This document shows, piece after piece, positions 50,107-59,742 of a DNA stretch of 64,000 nucleotides. This DNA comes from Candidatus Bipolaricaulota bacterium. GTDB lineage: Bacteria > Bipolaricaulota > Bipolaricaulia > RBG-16-55-9 > DRXL01. Position numbers and translations under genes: made by a program. The notes beneath the pieces were generated by a model. The model saw only the letters and a program-made list of their open reading frames with translations. It did not search any database and had not been told where the DNA came from. The stretch spans positions 166,234 through 230,233 of the forward strand of contig JANXCC010000002.1 in NCBI GenBank assembly GCA_025060395.1. Direction: 5' to 3'. Within the stretch, counting starts at the first letter, position 1. Every line of letters begins with the position of its first letter.

Positions 50107-50510
50107 TAGAGGTGCACTCCCTTCTCCACCAGGAATTTCTTATAGACTTCGATGGCCTGGGGCATGGTGCGCGTCAGCTGCATAATGCCGCTGACCTTGC
50201 CCTTGGGCTGAATCAGCCTCTTCGTGAACGCGAGCATAGCGTTCTCTTGGCCCGTGTAGAGCTTATGAAAGAGATCGGCCGTGAGCGTCAGAGACGCGCC
50301 CTCTTCCCCGCCAGGGTGAGTCTCACAGATCTGTATCCCCTCGCCACGAGCGTCCACCCAAAAATCTATATCGGGCTGCTTGATGTGAATGCCAATCAGC
50401 ATCTTCAGTGCCGACCAACCCTCGTATATTTCTTGCACATCCTTGAGGCGATTGGCGAACTCCAACACGAACTGTTTGGCTTGTTGCGGATCTGTGTATG
50501 GGAAACCCAT
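50106..50510 (-). CDS. SCP2 sterol-binding-domain protein
   Basis: ASLTLTADLFHKLYTGQENAMLAFTKRLIQPKGKVSGIMQL. Confidence 0.8.
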   Translation of the reverse strand: MGFPYTDPQQAKQFVLEFANRLKDVQEIYEGWSALKMLIGIHIKQPDIDFWVDARGEGIQICETHPGGEEGASLTLTADLFHKLYTGQENAMLAFTKRLIQPKGKVSGIMQLTRTMPQAIEVYKKFLVEKGVHL

Positions 50511-50526
50511 AGGCACCCCCCTTACT

Positions 50527-51648
50527 TTACCAGATCTGCTGCACCAGCTCACGCAGCTCTTTAGGACTCGGCTGGCGCGGGTTGAAGAGCACCGAGCCAT
50601 CAGCAAGAGCCAGCTCAGTAATTCTGTCTAGATCGTCCTCTTTCACACCCACGTCCCGCAAGCGCACTGGAACCCCAACTGATTTCATTAATTCCCGCAC
50701 GCGCGCAATTCCCTCGTCAGCTGAAGAGACCCCAAACGCTTGCGCAATCCGTTCGTATTTCTCTCGCCGCGCGTCGAGATTGAATTCCATCACAACTGGC
50801 AACGCCAACGCGCAGCATAGCCCGTGCGGCAGATTATAGATTCCACCCAAAGAATGGGCTATGGCGTGCGCCAGCCCCACCCAGCCGTTATTGAATGCTA
50901 TTCCCGCGATCAACGCAGCGTACGAGAGACTCGCCCGAGCTTCCATATCTGAGCCGTCTTTGACCGCACGGGGTAAGTGCTCAGCAATCAACTTGATCGC
51001 TTGAAGAGCAAGGAGATCGCCCATCGGCTGCGCCGAGATCGAGACTATAGTCTCGATTGCGTGTGTCAGCGCGTCTAATCCTGTGTGTGCCGTCACCGTT
51101 GGCGGCAGAGTCTTCGTCAGCTCGGGGTCTACGAGAGCGAGTGTCGGAGCCAAGTAGCGACTGACCAAGGGCAGTTTCTGTTTGCGCTCCGGCACGGTGA
51201 CCATCGCGATAAAAGTGACTTCGCTGCCGGTGCCTGCGGTCGTGGGGATAGCAATGAGCGGGCCGCACGGGCCAGGCACAGCGTCGTTGCCTTCGTAGTC
51301 TAAGACAGAGCCGCCGTGCGTCTTGACGGCATTTATCGCTTTAGCGCTGTCAATGACGCTACCGCCGCCAATGGCGATGAGCGCATCACGCCCTTGGGCA
51401 AGAGACAAAGCATTCTCGATGCACTGCACTGTCGGGTTCGGAAGAATTCCGTCGTAGACGACATAGTCAAGTCCGGCTAATTGTTCTTCAAGGTGCGCGA
51501 GCAGACCCGCTTGCGCTACCCCCTCGTCGGTGACGACAAGTATGGACTTCCACCCGCGAGTATCAAGCTCTAGGCGCAGATTCCCAAGAGCCCCGATGCC
51601 GAAGAGAATTCGTGTAGGAAGCTCGAAGCTGAAGAAAGTCTCTTGCAT
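50527..51648 (-). CDS. iron-containing alcohol dehydrogenase
   Basis: IAIGGGSVIDSAKAI, AIPTTAGTGSEVTFIA, TGLDALTHAIE, GLAHAIAHSLGGIYNLPHGLCCA. Confidence 0.95.
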   Translation of the reverse strand: MQETFFSFELPTRILFGIGALGNLRLELDTRGWKSILVVTDEGVAQAGLLAHLEEQLAGLDYVVYDGILPNPTVQCIENALSLAQGRDALIAIGGGSVIDSAKAINAVKTHGGSVLDYEGNDAVPGPCGPLIAIPTTAGTGSEVTFIAMVTVPERKQKLPLVSRYLAPTLALVDPELTKTLPPTVTAHTGLDALTHAIETIVSISAQPMGDLLALQAIKLIAEHLPRAVKDGSDMEARASLSYAALIAGIAFNNGWVGLAHAIAHSLGGIYNLPHGLCCALALPVVMEFNLDARREKYERIAQAFGVSSADEGIARVRELMKSVGVPVRLRDVGVKEDDLDRITELALADGSVLFNPRQPSPKELRELVQQIW

Positions 51649-51668
51649 TGCGCACTTCCTTGTGGGAA

Positions 51669-53135
51669 TCACATAAACCAATCGAAGAAATCCGGGCTGA
51701 TGTCGATCTGCACGCTCTTGACTTCTGTGTAGAGGTCGAGCAAGCAGTGCAGCCCTGCCTCGCGCCCAAAGCCGCTCTTCTTCATCCCCCCGTAGGGCAC
51801 GCCCGCCGGATGCATGTTGTAGCAATTGACCCAAACTCTGCCAGCCTTCACCCCATGCGCAACGCGTAGCGCTTTGCCGATATCTTGCGTAAAAACCCCC
51901 GCTGCAAGGCCGTACTCGACCGAGTTTGCGATCTGCACCGCTTCATCCTCGCTATCAAAGCTCATCACGGCGACAACAGGGCCAAAGACCTCTTCACAGG
52001 CGAGAGCCATCGTTGGCTGGACTTCTGTGAAAACAGTTGGCTCGAAGAAGAACCCGCGCGCAAATTCTGCTCCTTGGGGCTGCTTACCTCCTAAGACCAA
52101 GCGCGCGCCTTGCTCCTGGGCAAGCTTCACATAGTGCTTGACTTTCTCAAGCTGGGCTTGCGAGTGCAAGGTGCCAAACTCGGTCATGGGATCGCTGGGA
52201 TCGCCCATTTTAAGCTTCGAAGCACGCTCGACGAACGCATCTAAAAATCTCCTATAGATCGAGCGCTCAATCAGTAATCGCGCCCCGGCAGTGCACATCT
52301 GCCCCTGAGCAAAGAAATTTGCCAAGAGCGCCTGGGCGAGAGTTCTGTCGAAGTCGCAATCGGCAAAGACGATAAACGGGGCTTTGCCACCAAGCTCCAA
52401 CGAGACGCGCGTGATGTTGGGCGCAGCCAGTTGCATAATCTTCGTCCCCGTTGCCGTTGAACCCGTGAATGCGATTTTATTCACTAGGGGGTGCGCACAC
52501 AGGGCACTGCCCACAGTTGCAGGCGTCGGGTCGGTGAGCACATTGTAGACCCCCGACGGTAAGCCCACCGTTTCGGCAATCTTGGCAAGCTCAAGCGTCG
52601 TCACCGGCGTTGTTGGGGCGGGCTTGATGACGACAGTGTTTCCTGCAGCGAGCGCTGGGGCGATCTTCAAGGCGGCAAGCCATAGCGGGAAATTCCAGGG
52701 CGTGATCGCCGCGACGACGCCCAAGGGCTCGCGTCGCGTGTACGTGAGATACTCTCCTGGAACGGGAATAGTCTCGCCCATGACTGCCGGGCCGATCCCA
52801 GCAAAATACTCAAAGAGGCTGATCGTCGCAGGGATATCGTGCGCTTGGATCTCTTTGATGGGGCGGCCGGTCTCATGGCACTCTAAGAGCGCCAGCTCAT
52901 CGAAGCGCTCTTTGAGCGCGTTTGCGATAGCTCGTAAGAACTCGCTGCGCTCTTCATAGGAACGGGCAGCCCAATCCGGAAAGGCTTGGGCAGCGGCGCG
53001 CACAGCGCGATCCACTTCAGCTGCAGTAGCGACAGCACACTCTGCGATGGGCTCCTGGGTGGCGGGATTTCGGACCTGGTAGCATTGAGGGGTCTCCTGC
53101 CAGTGGCCTCCGATGTATAGCCCATAGCGGTGCAT
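51669..53135 (-). CDS. aldehyde dehydrogenase
   Basis: ITPWNFPLWLAALKIAPALAAGNTVVIKPA; VSLELGGKAPFIVFADCD; FAQGQMCTAGARLLIE. Confidence 0.96.
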   Translation of the reverse strand: MHRYGLYIGGHWQETPQCYQVRNPATQEPIAECAVATAAEVDRAVRAAAQAFPDWAARSYEERSEFLRAIANALKERFDELALLECHETGRPIKEIQAHDIPATISLFEYFAGIGPAVMGETIPVPGEYLTYTRREPLGVVAAITPWNFPLWLAALKIAPALAAGNTVVIKPAPTTPVTTLELAKIAETVGLPSGVYNVLTDPTPATVGSALCAHPLVNKIAFTGSTATGTKIMQLAAPNITRVSLELGGKAPFIVFADCDFDRTLAQALLANFFAQGQMCTAGARLLIERSIYRRFLDAFVERASKLKMGDPSDPMTEFGTLHSQAQLEKVKHYVKLAQEQGARLVLGGKQPQGAEFARGFFFEPTVFTEVQPTMALACEEVFGPVVAVMSFDSEDEAVQIANSVEYGLAAGVFTQDIGKALRVAHGVKAGRVWVNCYNMHPAGVPYGGMKKSGFGREAGLHCLLDLYTEVKSVQIDISPDFFDWFM

Positions 53136-53208
53136 ACGTCCCTCCCGTTACCCTCGTGCCCAGCTTAGAAGCCACTGCAAGTATATACGGCCTCTGAGGG
53201 GTGGATAG

Positions 53209-53281
53209 TGGAGCCGAGCGGAGTCGAACCGCCGACCTCCCGCTTGCAAAGCGGGCGCTCTCCCAACTGAGCTACGGCCCC
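53209..53281 (-). tRNA. tRNA-Ala(TGC)
   Basis: GGGGCCGTAGCTCAGTTGGGAGAGCGCCCGCTTTGCAAGCGGGAGGTCGGCGGTTCGACTCCGCTCGGCTCCA; CCA not encoded. Confidence 0.96.
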
Positions 53282-53351
53282 AAGGGACAGTTTGGCAGTT
53301 CTAAGTTACCAACTTTGAGGGTGTAGGTCAAGTTGAGAAGAGAAAATAAAT

Positions 53352-53426
53352 TGGTGGGTCTAGGAAGAATCGAACTTCCGACCTCGCGCTTATCAGGCGC
53401 GCGCTCTACCACTGAGCTATAGACCC
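53352..53426 (-). tRNA. tRNA-Ile(GAT)
   Basis: GGGTCTATAGCTCAGTGGTAGAGCGCGCGCCTGATAAGCGCGAGGTCGGAAGTTCGATTCTTCCTAGACCCACCA; CCA encoded. Confidence 0.95.
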
Positions 53427-53512
53427 GGGTGCTTATTTATATTAACACTCCCAGCCCTTGCTGTCAAGGTTGCTTTTGCTGCTAGCATTTATATAATTGA
53501 TGTACTTTTTCT

Positions 53513-54766
53513 GTGCGAGGTGAGTCCATGAGTCTGCGGGTTCTTTGGAAGTGGTCGGTGCTGGGGGTCGTGCTGCTTGGGGTGGCCTGGGGGGGCCAAG
53601 CCCAGCAGGCGGCATGGCAATCGGTCGTGATCGCCGAGGCGGGATTCCGCTCCGGAGATCTCGTCTATAATTCAGATCTAGCCGTCGCGCCTGATGGAAC
53701 GGCTTATGTCGTCTGGGCCGCTTTACAAGATGGCGCTGAGATCTTTCTCAGCGTCGTACCCCCTGGGGAGGCATTGCAACCTCGAGATCCCATCAATGTC
53801 TCTGAAGGGGCCGGAGGGGATTGGCCTGTGGCCCCGGCTGTCGCGCTCGGCGGTGGGCGGCTCTGCGTCGTCTGGGAGGGCTGGGATGATTTCGGCGGTG
53901 ATATCTTCATTCGTTGCTCGGACGATGGCGCCCGGACTTGGCTGAGCGATCCCGTCAAAGTCGCGGAAACCGAGACAGCATCGGGCCAGCACGAGCTCGG
54001 CAGTGAGTGGGACGGCAATGTTGATGTCTTTGTGGACGCGCAGAAGACCGTCTACGTCACCTGGTTTGAAGAATTCTCTAAGCTTGTCTGGAGTAAGTCC
54101 ACAGACGGACGGACGTTCTCGCCGTTTCAGGTGCTTTTAGAGACGTTCGACTACCTACGGTGGCCCCAGTGGGCCCAAGGGCCTGATGGCACGCTCTATG
54201 TGGCGTATACGCTTGCCCTCAACGACAACAACGCCGATGTCTATTTCTTCAAGACCGCTGACGGTGGCGCTACTTGGGAAGGCCCAATTCAAGTCACCTC
54301 TAACCCCGGGTTCTCCGACGCCCCTGAATGGGCTTTTCTCAATAACACGATCTACAACGTCAACGACGACACCGAGCAGGCTGCTCCCAATAGCGCCGAC
54401 ATTATGCTGACAGTCTCTCCAGACGGCGGCCGAACGTGGAACCCTAGCGTCGTCATCGCCAAAGATGGCGCATTCCCCTCTATCGCTACGGATGGGAAGA
54501 ATCTCTACGTGGGTTTCTCCAGCATCGTTGGAGAGGAACAGACGGGATTTGTCTGTTCGACCGACGGCGGACGAACATGGATCCGCGACGACATTCCCAA
54601 CTCCGGGCCAAACTTTGTCTTCTTAGGCTTACGCGGCCCGGGAATTGACGCTTCTGAGGTTGCTGTCGCCGTAGATGCCCAGGGGAATGTCTATGTTGCG
54701 TGGGCGCGCGGCAGCCGCGAGTTGGGACAATCGCAGATCATGTTGGCTAAGCGCAAGGGATGCTGA
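53513..54766 (+). CDS. secreted BNR/sialidase-like beta-propeller protein
   Basis: Signal peptide; repeated SxDGGRTW/SDDGARTW/ADGGATW Asp-box motifs. Confidence 0.88.
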   Translation: MRGESMSLRVLWKWSVLGVVLLGVAWGGQAQQAAWQSVVIAEAGFRSGDLVYNSDLAVAPDGTAYVVWAALQDGAEIFLSVVPPGEALQPRDPINVSEGAGGDWPVAPAVALGGGRLCVVWEGWDDFGGDIFIRCSDDGARTWLSDPVKVAETETASGQHELGSEWDGNVDVFVDAQKTVYVTWFEEFSKLVWSKSTDGRTFSPFQVLLETFDYLRWPQWAQGPDGTLYVAYTLALNDNNADVYFFKTADGGATWEGPIQVTSNPGFSDAPEWAFLNNTIYNVNDDTEQAAPNSADIMLTVSPDGGRTWNPSVVIAKDGAFPSIATDGKNLYVGFSSIVGEEQTGFVCSTDGGRTWIRDDIPNSGPNFVFLGLRGPGIDASEVAVAVDAQGNVYVAWARGSRELGQSQIMLAKRKGC

Positions 54767-54777
54767 AAGGATCATTG

Positions 54778-54821
54778 GCCCTCACCCCTGGCCCCTTGGG
54801 AGAGGGGCTGGAGGTGAGGGC
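54778..54821. repeat. palindromic element between convergent BNR-protein gene and prfA
   Basis: GCCCTCACCCCTGGCCCCTTGGGAGAGGGGCTGGAGGTGAGGGC. Confidence 0.8.
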
Positions 54822-55892
54822 TTATTTCTCTAACTCCGCCAACTGCTGCTCGCGATAGGCCTTGTCCAGGGCAGTGATGAGCTCATCTAACTCGCCCTCG
54901 AGAATACGATCAAGTTGATAGAGCGTTAGATCAATACGATGATCAGTGACGCGGTTCTGCGGAAAGTTATAGGTGCGGATCTTCTCGCTGCGCGCGGCGG
55001 TGCCGATCTGAATCCGCCTCTGCTGAGTGATCTCGCGCTTCTGCTCGGATTCGTATTTCTCCTGTAGGCGCGCGCGAAGCAACTTCATGGCCTTCTCGCG
55101 GTTCTTGTGCTGGCTCCGCTCTTCTTGACAAGTCACGACGATCCCTGTGGGTTTATGGATTAAGCGCACGGCCGTGGCGACTTTATTCACGTTCTGACCG
55201 CCAGGACCGCCAGCACGGAATGCCTCGAATTCTATGTCTTCCTCGCGGATCTCAATCTGCACGTCTTGAATCTCCGGCAGCACAGCGACCGTAGCCGTGC
55301 TTGTGTGTATGCGTCCTGAGGCTTCGGTCTCTGGGACGCGCTGGACGCGATGGACCCCGCTTTCAAACTTAAACTTCCCGTATGCCCCCGGACCCGTCAC
55401 CTCAAAGACGATCTGCTTAAAGCCCCCAAGATCTGTGGGGTGCGCATCGAGCACCTCTATATGGAAGTTATGGGCATCTGCGTATTTTTTGTACATCCGA
55501 AAGAGATCAGCGGCGAAGAGCGCTGACTCCTCTCCGCCCGCACCGGCACGGATCTCGACGATCGCATTCCCCTCATCTCGGGGATCTTCGGGAACGAGCA
55601 GGAGTCGCGCCTCGTCGAGGAGCTTAGCGCGCTCCGCCTCAGCGCGCTCTAGCTCCTCCTTCGCCAGGACGCGCAGATCCCCATCGCTCTCCAGGAGCTC
55701 ACGCGCCTCTGCTATTGATTGCTCCAAGAGCTGTAAACGCTCGTACAGCTCGACAGGACGCTTCAGCCGCGTGTACTCCCGCGAGAGTTGCACATACTGG
55801 GCACTATTGACAATCTCTGGTTGGCTGAGCTGACGCTCTAAATCATAGTACTTCCTGCGCAGCTCGGCGAGACGATCTATAAGCCTCTCCAT
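54822..55892 (-). CDS. prfA: peptide chain release factor 1
   Basis: [51 protein letters not shown]. Confidence 0.95.
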   Translation of the reverse strand: MERLIDRLAELRRKYYDLERQLSQPEIVNSAQYVQLSREYTRLKRPVELYERLQLLEQSIAEARELLESDGDLRVLAKEELERAEAERAKLLDEARLLLVPEDPRDEGNAIVEIRAGAGGEESALFAADLFRMYKKYADAHNFHIEVLDAHPTDLGGFKQIVFEVTGPGAYGKFKFESGVHRVQRVPETEASGRIHTSTATVAVLPEIQDVQIEIREEDIEFEAFRAGGPGGQNVNKVATAVRLIHKPTGIVVTCQEERSQHKNREKAMKLLRARLQEKYESEQKREITQQRRIQIGTAARSEKIRTYNFPQNRVTDHRIDLTLYQLDRILEGELDELITALDKAYREQQLAELEK

Positions 55893-55922
55893 AGCTCTTT
55901 GTACTTTACAAAACGCAAGCCC

Positions 55923-55952
55923 TTGCGTCAATATGGCCCGGAACAGTATAAT
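55923..55952 (+). promoter_or_regulatory. sigma70-type promoter of nadBCA, leaderless spacing
   Basis: TTGCGT-18 bp-TATAAT(55947-55952)-5 nt-GTG(55958). Confidence 0.55.
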
Positions 55953-55957
55953 CAAAT

Positions 55958-57517
55958 GTGGCACGTACGGACGCTCTCACCAGTGACTTTCTCATCATCG
56001 GCGCAGGGCTCGCGGGGCTCTATGCAGCGCTTCAGGCGGCTCGTTATGGCTCTGTCTGCTTGCTCACCAAGACGAGTATCTCAGAGACGAATTCCGCCTG
56101 GGCCCAAGGGGGCATCGCCGCGGCCGTTGATGAAAACGATTCCCCGCAACTCCACAGAGAAGATACTCTGAGAGCTGGGCGTGGGCTGTGCGATGAGCGT
56201 GCTGTAGATGTCCTCGTGCGCGAGGGGCCCGAGTGCATTAAGGAGCTGGAGCGCCTAGGGGTGGCGTTCGACCGGACGCCCTCCGGCTATGAGCTGGGGC
56301 GTGAAGGTGGTCATAGTCGTCGGCGCATCGTCCACGCGGGAGGAAGCTCAACGGGTCAGCGCATTGTCGCTCGATTGTCTGCTTTGGTCTTGCAAAACCT
56401 TAATATCACCCTGATTGAGCACGCCGTGGTAACAGAGCTGCTCACCGTTGAAGGGTGCTGCGTAGGAGCGAGGTTCCTTTGTGATGGGCGGGAGCAACTC
56501 GTGCGAGCGCGCACGACGATCTTGGCTACTGGGGGAGCTGCAGCGCTCTATCACCGTACGACAAACCCGCCGGGGACCACTGGTGAAGGCATTGCCTTGG
56601 CGTATCGCGCAGGGGCGGAGCTTGCCGATCTCGAGTTTATCCAATTTCATCCAACGGCCCTCGCCCTTCCTACAGCCCGAAGCTTTCTCATTAGTGAGGC
56701 CGTTCGTGGAGAGGGCGCACATCTGCTCAACCCGGACGGAGAGCGCTTTATGCTCAAGTACGACGGGCGGGCTGAGTTAGCGCCGCGCGACGTCATTGCG
56801 CGCGCGATCTTCGAGGAGATGCGAAGATTCAAGACGGATCATGTCTTCTTGAGCTTACGCCATCTCGATCCTGCCTTAGTGCGCTCACGCTTTGCGAATA
56901 TCTACGAGACGTGTTTGCAGTATGGGCTCGATCTAACGCGCGATCTCATCCCTGTGGCGCCCGCAGCGCACTACACTATTGGAGGAGTGCGCACGGATCT
57001 CTGGGCCGAGACGACTGTACCGAATCTCTTTGCTGTCGGAGAGGTCTCCTGCACCGGAGTACACGGTGCCAATCGCTTGGCAAGCAATGCGCTCTTGGAG
57101 TGTCTGGTCTTTGCGCGCCGAGCCGTGGAGGCCGCGGTTCGCCATAAGGTCGCAAGCGCATCAGGGCAAGAAGTTGATGGGGTAAGAGCTTGCTCGCCTG
57201 CGAACTCGCAACCCTCTGAACTCTCTCGGGTAAGACAGCTTATGACACAGTACGTCGGGCTTGTGCGAGACCGTGCGGGCTTGGAATATGCCCTCGCTGA
57301 GCTGAGCCGCTTGGAAATAGCAAGCTCTGGGCTTTTGAGGGAGCAAGCGTTAGTAGCACGGCTAATCGCTCAGAGCGCACTCTTCCGCGCTGAGACGCGC
57401 GGGGTTCACATCCGTTCAGATTTTCCCAATGAAGACCCCTCGTGGCAAGCGCATATCATCGTTCAGAAAGATCGCCCCATGCGCTTGGAGAAACAGCTAC
57501 AGACAGAGTCGCCATGA
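55958..57517 (+). CDS. nadB: L-aspartate oxidase
   Basis: [59 protein letters not shown]. Confidence 0.95.
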   Translation: MARTDALTSDFLIIGAGLAGLYAALQAARYGSVCLLTKTSISETNSAWAQGGIAAAVDENDSPQLHREDTLRAGRGLCDERAVDVLVREGPECIKELERLGVAFDRTPSGYELGREGGHSRRRIVHAGGSSTGQRIVARLSALVLQNLNITLIEHAVVTELLTVEGCCVGARFLCDGREQLVRARTTILATGGAAALYHRTTNPPGTTGEGIALAYRAGAELADLEFIQFHPTALALPTARSFLISEAVRGEGAHLLNPDGERFMLKYDGRAELAPRDVIARAIFEEMRRFKTDHVFLSLRHLDPALVRSRFANIYETCLQYGLDLTRDLIPVAPAAHYTIGGVRTDLWAETTVPNLFAVGEVSCTGVHGANRLASNALLECLVFARRAVEAAVRHKVASASGQEVDGVRACSPANSQPSELSRVRQLMTQYVGLVRDRAGLEYALAELSRLEIASSGLLREQALVARLIAQSALFRAETRGVHIRSDFPNEDPSWQAHIIVQKDRPMRLEKQLQTESP

Positions 57518-58359
57518 ATGACCTGAATGCTCTTGCTGTTCGTGAGCTTGTCGAGAGGGCGCTGCGCGAAGACATCGGCGCTGGGGACGTGACTACAGAA
57601 GCAATCTGCGGGCCAGATCAGATGGGTCGGGCCGTCATTCGCGCGAAAGAGCCATGCGTTGTCGCGGGCCTTCCTATTGTGCAGGCGGTCTTTGCAGCCC
57701 TGGACGCTCAGATTCAGTTTATGCCGCGAGTACGCGAGGGTGACCAGCTCTTCGCCGGCCAAGCTCTCGCTGAGCTTGAGGGACGCTTGCGTGCGATCTT
57801 AACGGGCGAGCGCACCGCACTCAATATCTTACAGAGATTGAGTGGGATCGCGACCCTCACAGCGCGCTACGTCGAGGCCGTCAGAGATTTCCCTGTGAAA
57901 ATTTTAGATACGCGCAAGACCGCGCCGGGACTGAGAATTTTGGACAAATATGCTGTGAGAGTTGGCGGCGGACAGAACCACCGACTCGGACTCTACGACG
58001 GCGTGCTGATCAAGACCAATCACATCCGTGCTGCTGGGGGCATTGCGAAGGCTATTGAGCGCGCGCGGCGCTCTGTCCCACCGACGCTCAAGATCGAAGT
58101 CGAAGTGAAAAATCTCCACGAACTTCAAGAAGCCCTAGAAGCGCGAGCTGATATCATCATGCTGGATAATATGGCCCTTGAAGAGATGCGTGAGGCGGTC
58201 AAGATCGTCGGTGGGCGTGCCTTGCTTGAGGCCTCCGGCGGCGTTACTTTAGAGAACGTGCGGCAGATCGCGGCGACAGGAGTAGACTTCATCTCTGTTG
58301 GCGCCCTCACGCACTCGGTCAAAGCGATTGATATGCACCTGGAGGTGCTTGCACCATGA
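57514..58359 (+). CDS. nadC: nicotinate-nucleotide pyrophosphorylase (carboxylating)
   Basis: EDIGAGDVTTEAI; LTGERTALNILQRLSGIAT; ILDTRKTAPGLRILDKYAVRVGGGQNHRLGLYDGVLIKTNH. Confidence 0.97.
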   Translation: MNDLNALAVRELVERALREDIGAGDVTTEAICGPDQMGRAVIRAKEPCVVAGLPIVQAVFAALDAQIQFMPRVREGDQLFAGQALAELEGRLRAILTGERTALNILQRLSGIATLTARYVEAVRDFPVKILDTRKTAPGLRILDKYAVRVGGGQNHRLGLYDGVLIKTNHIRAAGGIAKAIERARRSVPPTLKIEVEVKNLHELQEALEARADIIMLDNMALEEMREAVKIVGGRALLEASGGVTLENVRQIAATGVDFISVGALTHSVKAIDMHLEVLAP

Positions 58360-59306
58360 CCGTCGTCGAACACTTGGAGATCACGCAAGAGATCAAGAGA
58401 CTCAAATCTGAGAAGAATGCCGTGATCTTGGCGCATAATTATCAGCGCCCGGAAGTGCAAGACATCGCTGACTTTATTGGCGATTCGCTGGGGCTGTCGC
58501 AAGCCGCAGCCAAGACCAACGCCGATATTATTGTCTTCTGCGGCGTGCATTTTATGGCCGAGACCGCTTCTATTATCTGTCCGGAGAAAAAAGTCTTGCT
58601 GCCCGATCTGGAGGCGGGCTGTTCGCTTGCCGCGACGATCAACGCTGAACAGTTACGCCAATGGAAAGCCGAGCATCCCAACGCTGTCGTCGTCGCGTAC
58701 GTGAACACGACGGCTGAAGTGAAAGCCGAGTCAGATTACTGTTGCACGTCGACGAACGCGCTTAAGGTCGTGCAGTCGATTCCCCCAGACAGAGAGATTC
58801 TCTTTCTGCCCGATATGTTCTTGGGCGCGTACATTCAGAGGGTGACGGGGCGGAAGATGCACATCTGGCCGGGGGAGTGTCACGTGCACGCGGGGATTCG
58901 TCCCAGAGATATAGACGCGATGCGCGTAGCGCACCCAGAAGCTGAGCTGCTCGTCCACCCGGAGTGCGGCTGCTCGTCGTCGTGCATGTACTATCAAGCA
59001 ACAGGGGATTTGAAGGGCGAAGTGCACATTCTCTCGACGGAGGGCATGGTCAGACACGCGCGCCAGAGCCCAGCGCGAGAGTTCATTGTCGCGACAGAGA
59101 TCGGGATTCTGCACCGACTCAAGAAAGAGACCTCAGGCAAGACGTTCTATCCGGCCAACGAGCGCGCGATCTGCGAGTATATGAAGAAGATCACGCTCGA
59201 CAAAGTCTTGAGATCGCTGCGCGAAGAGATCTACGAGATTCGCGTGCCGGAGCCAACAGCCAGCAAAGCCCGAAGAGCGATTGAGCGCATGCTCGCGATT
59301 GTGTAG
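58356..59306 (+). CDS. nadA: quinolinate synthase
   Basis: ILAHNYQRPEVQDIADFIGDSLGLSQAAAKTNADIIVFCGVHFMAETASIICPEKKVLLPD. Confidence 0.97.
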   Translation: MTVVEHLEITQEIKRLKSEKNAVILAHNYQRPEVQDIADFIGDSLGLSQAAAKTNADIIVFCGVHFMAETASIICPEKKVLLPDLEAGCSLAATINAEQLRQWKAEHPNAVVVAYVNTTAEVKAESDYCCTSTNALKVVQSIPPDREILFLPDMFLGAYIQRVTGRKMHIWPGECHVHAGIRPRDIDAMRVAHPEAELLVHPECGCSSSCMYYQATGDLKGEVHILSTEGMVRHARQSPAREFIVATEIGILHRLKKETSGKTFYPANERAICEYMKKITLDKVLRSLREEIYEIRVPEPTASKARRAIERMLAIV

Positions 59307-59308
59307 GC

Positions 59309-59698
59309 CTACTGAGACTTTGACAGCCTAGGGGACTGGATCTCGCTCCTACGCTTGATGATATAGCCCCATACGGCAAGATACGCAAGGCCTATGAACA
59401 CCCGCATCCAGGGATAGAGAGGATTTGGTTCACCAAAGAGTTCGTTCATGAAACATAAGGGAAGCACCAAAACCGATGTTATGATTCCATCTATCCATAA
59501 ATCGAGCTTTGCCCAGCGTGGATATCTTTTCACAAACTGGGGGAAAGTTTGCACTGCGATAAACCATTGAAATATCAAGACCAACGCAAGCCCAAAAGGC
59601 CACCAAATGTCCGTTATCTCCCTTACAATCATTTCCCTTGTAGCTTCATCCACGACGATCACCGTTTTACTTATAGCACTTTGCGCTCTCATTGTCAA
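59309..59698 (-). CDS. hypothetical membrane protein
   Basis: 129 aa, about three hydrophobic segments (WPFGLALVLIFQWFIAV, GIITSVLVLPLCF, VFIGLAYLAVWGYII). Confidence 0.55.
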   Translation of the reverse strand: MTMRAQSAISKTVIVVDEATREMIVREITDIWWPFGLALVLIFQWFIAVQTFPQFVKRYPRWAKLDLWIDGIITSVLVLPLCFMNELFGEPNPLYPWMRVFIGLAYLAVWGYIIKRRSEIQSPRLSKSQ

Positions 59699-59704
59699 GA
59701 TGTG

Positions 59705-59733
59705 TTGAGAAGGCTCTCACTTTGCTCTACAAT
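59705..59733 (+). promoter_or_regulatory. sigma70-type promoter of mnmA, leaderless spacing
   Basis: TTGAGA-17 bp-TACAAT(59728-59733)-9 nt-ATG(59743). Confidence 0.6.
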
Positions 59734-59742
59734 GAGCTCGCT

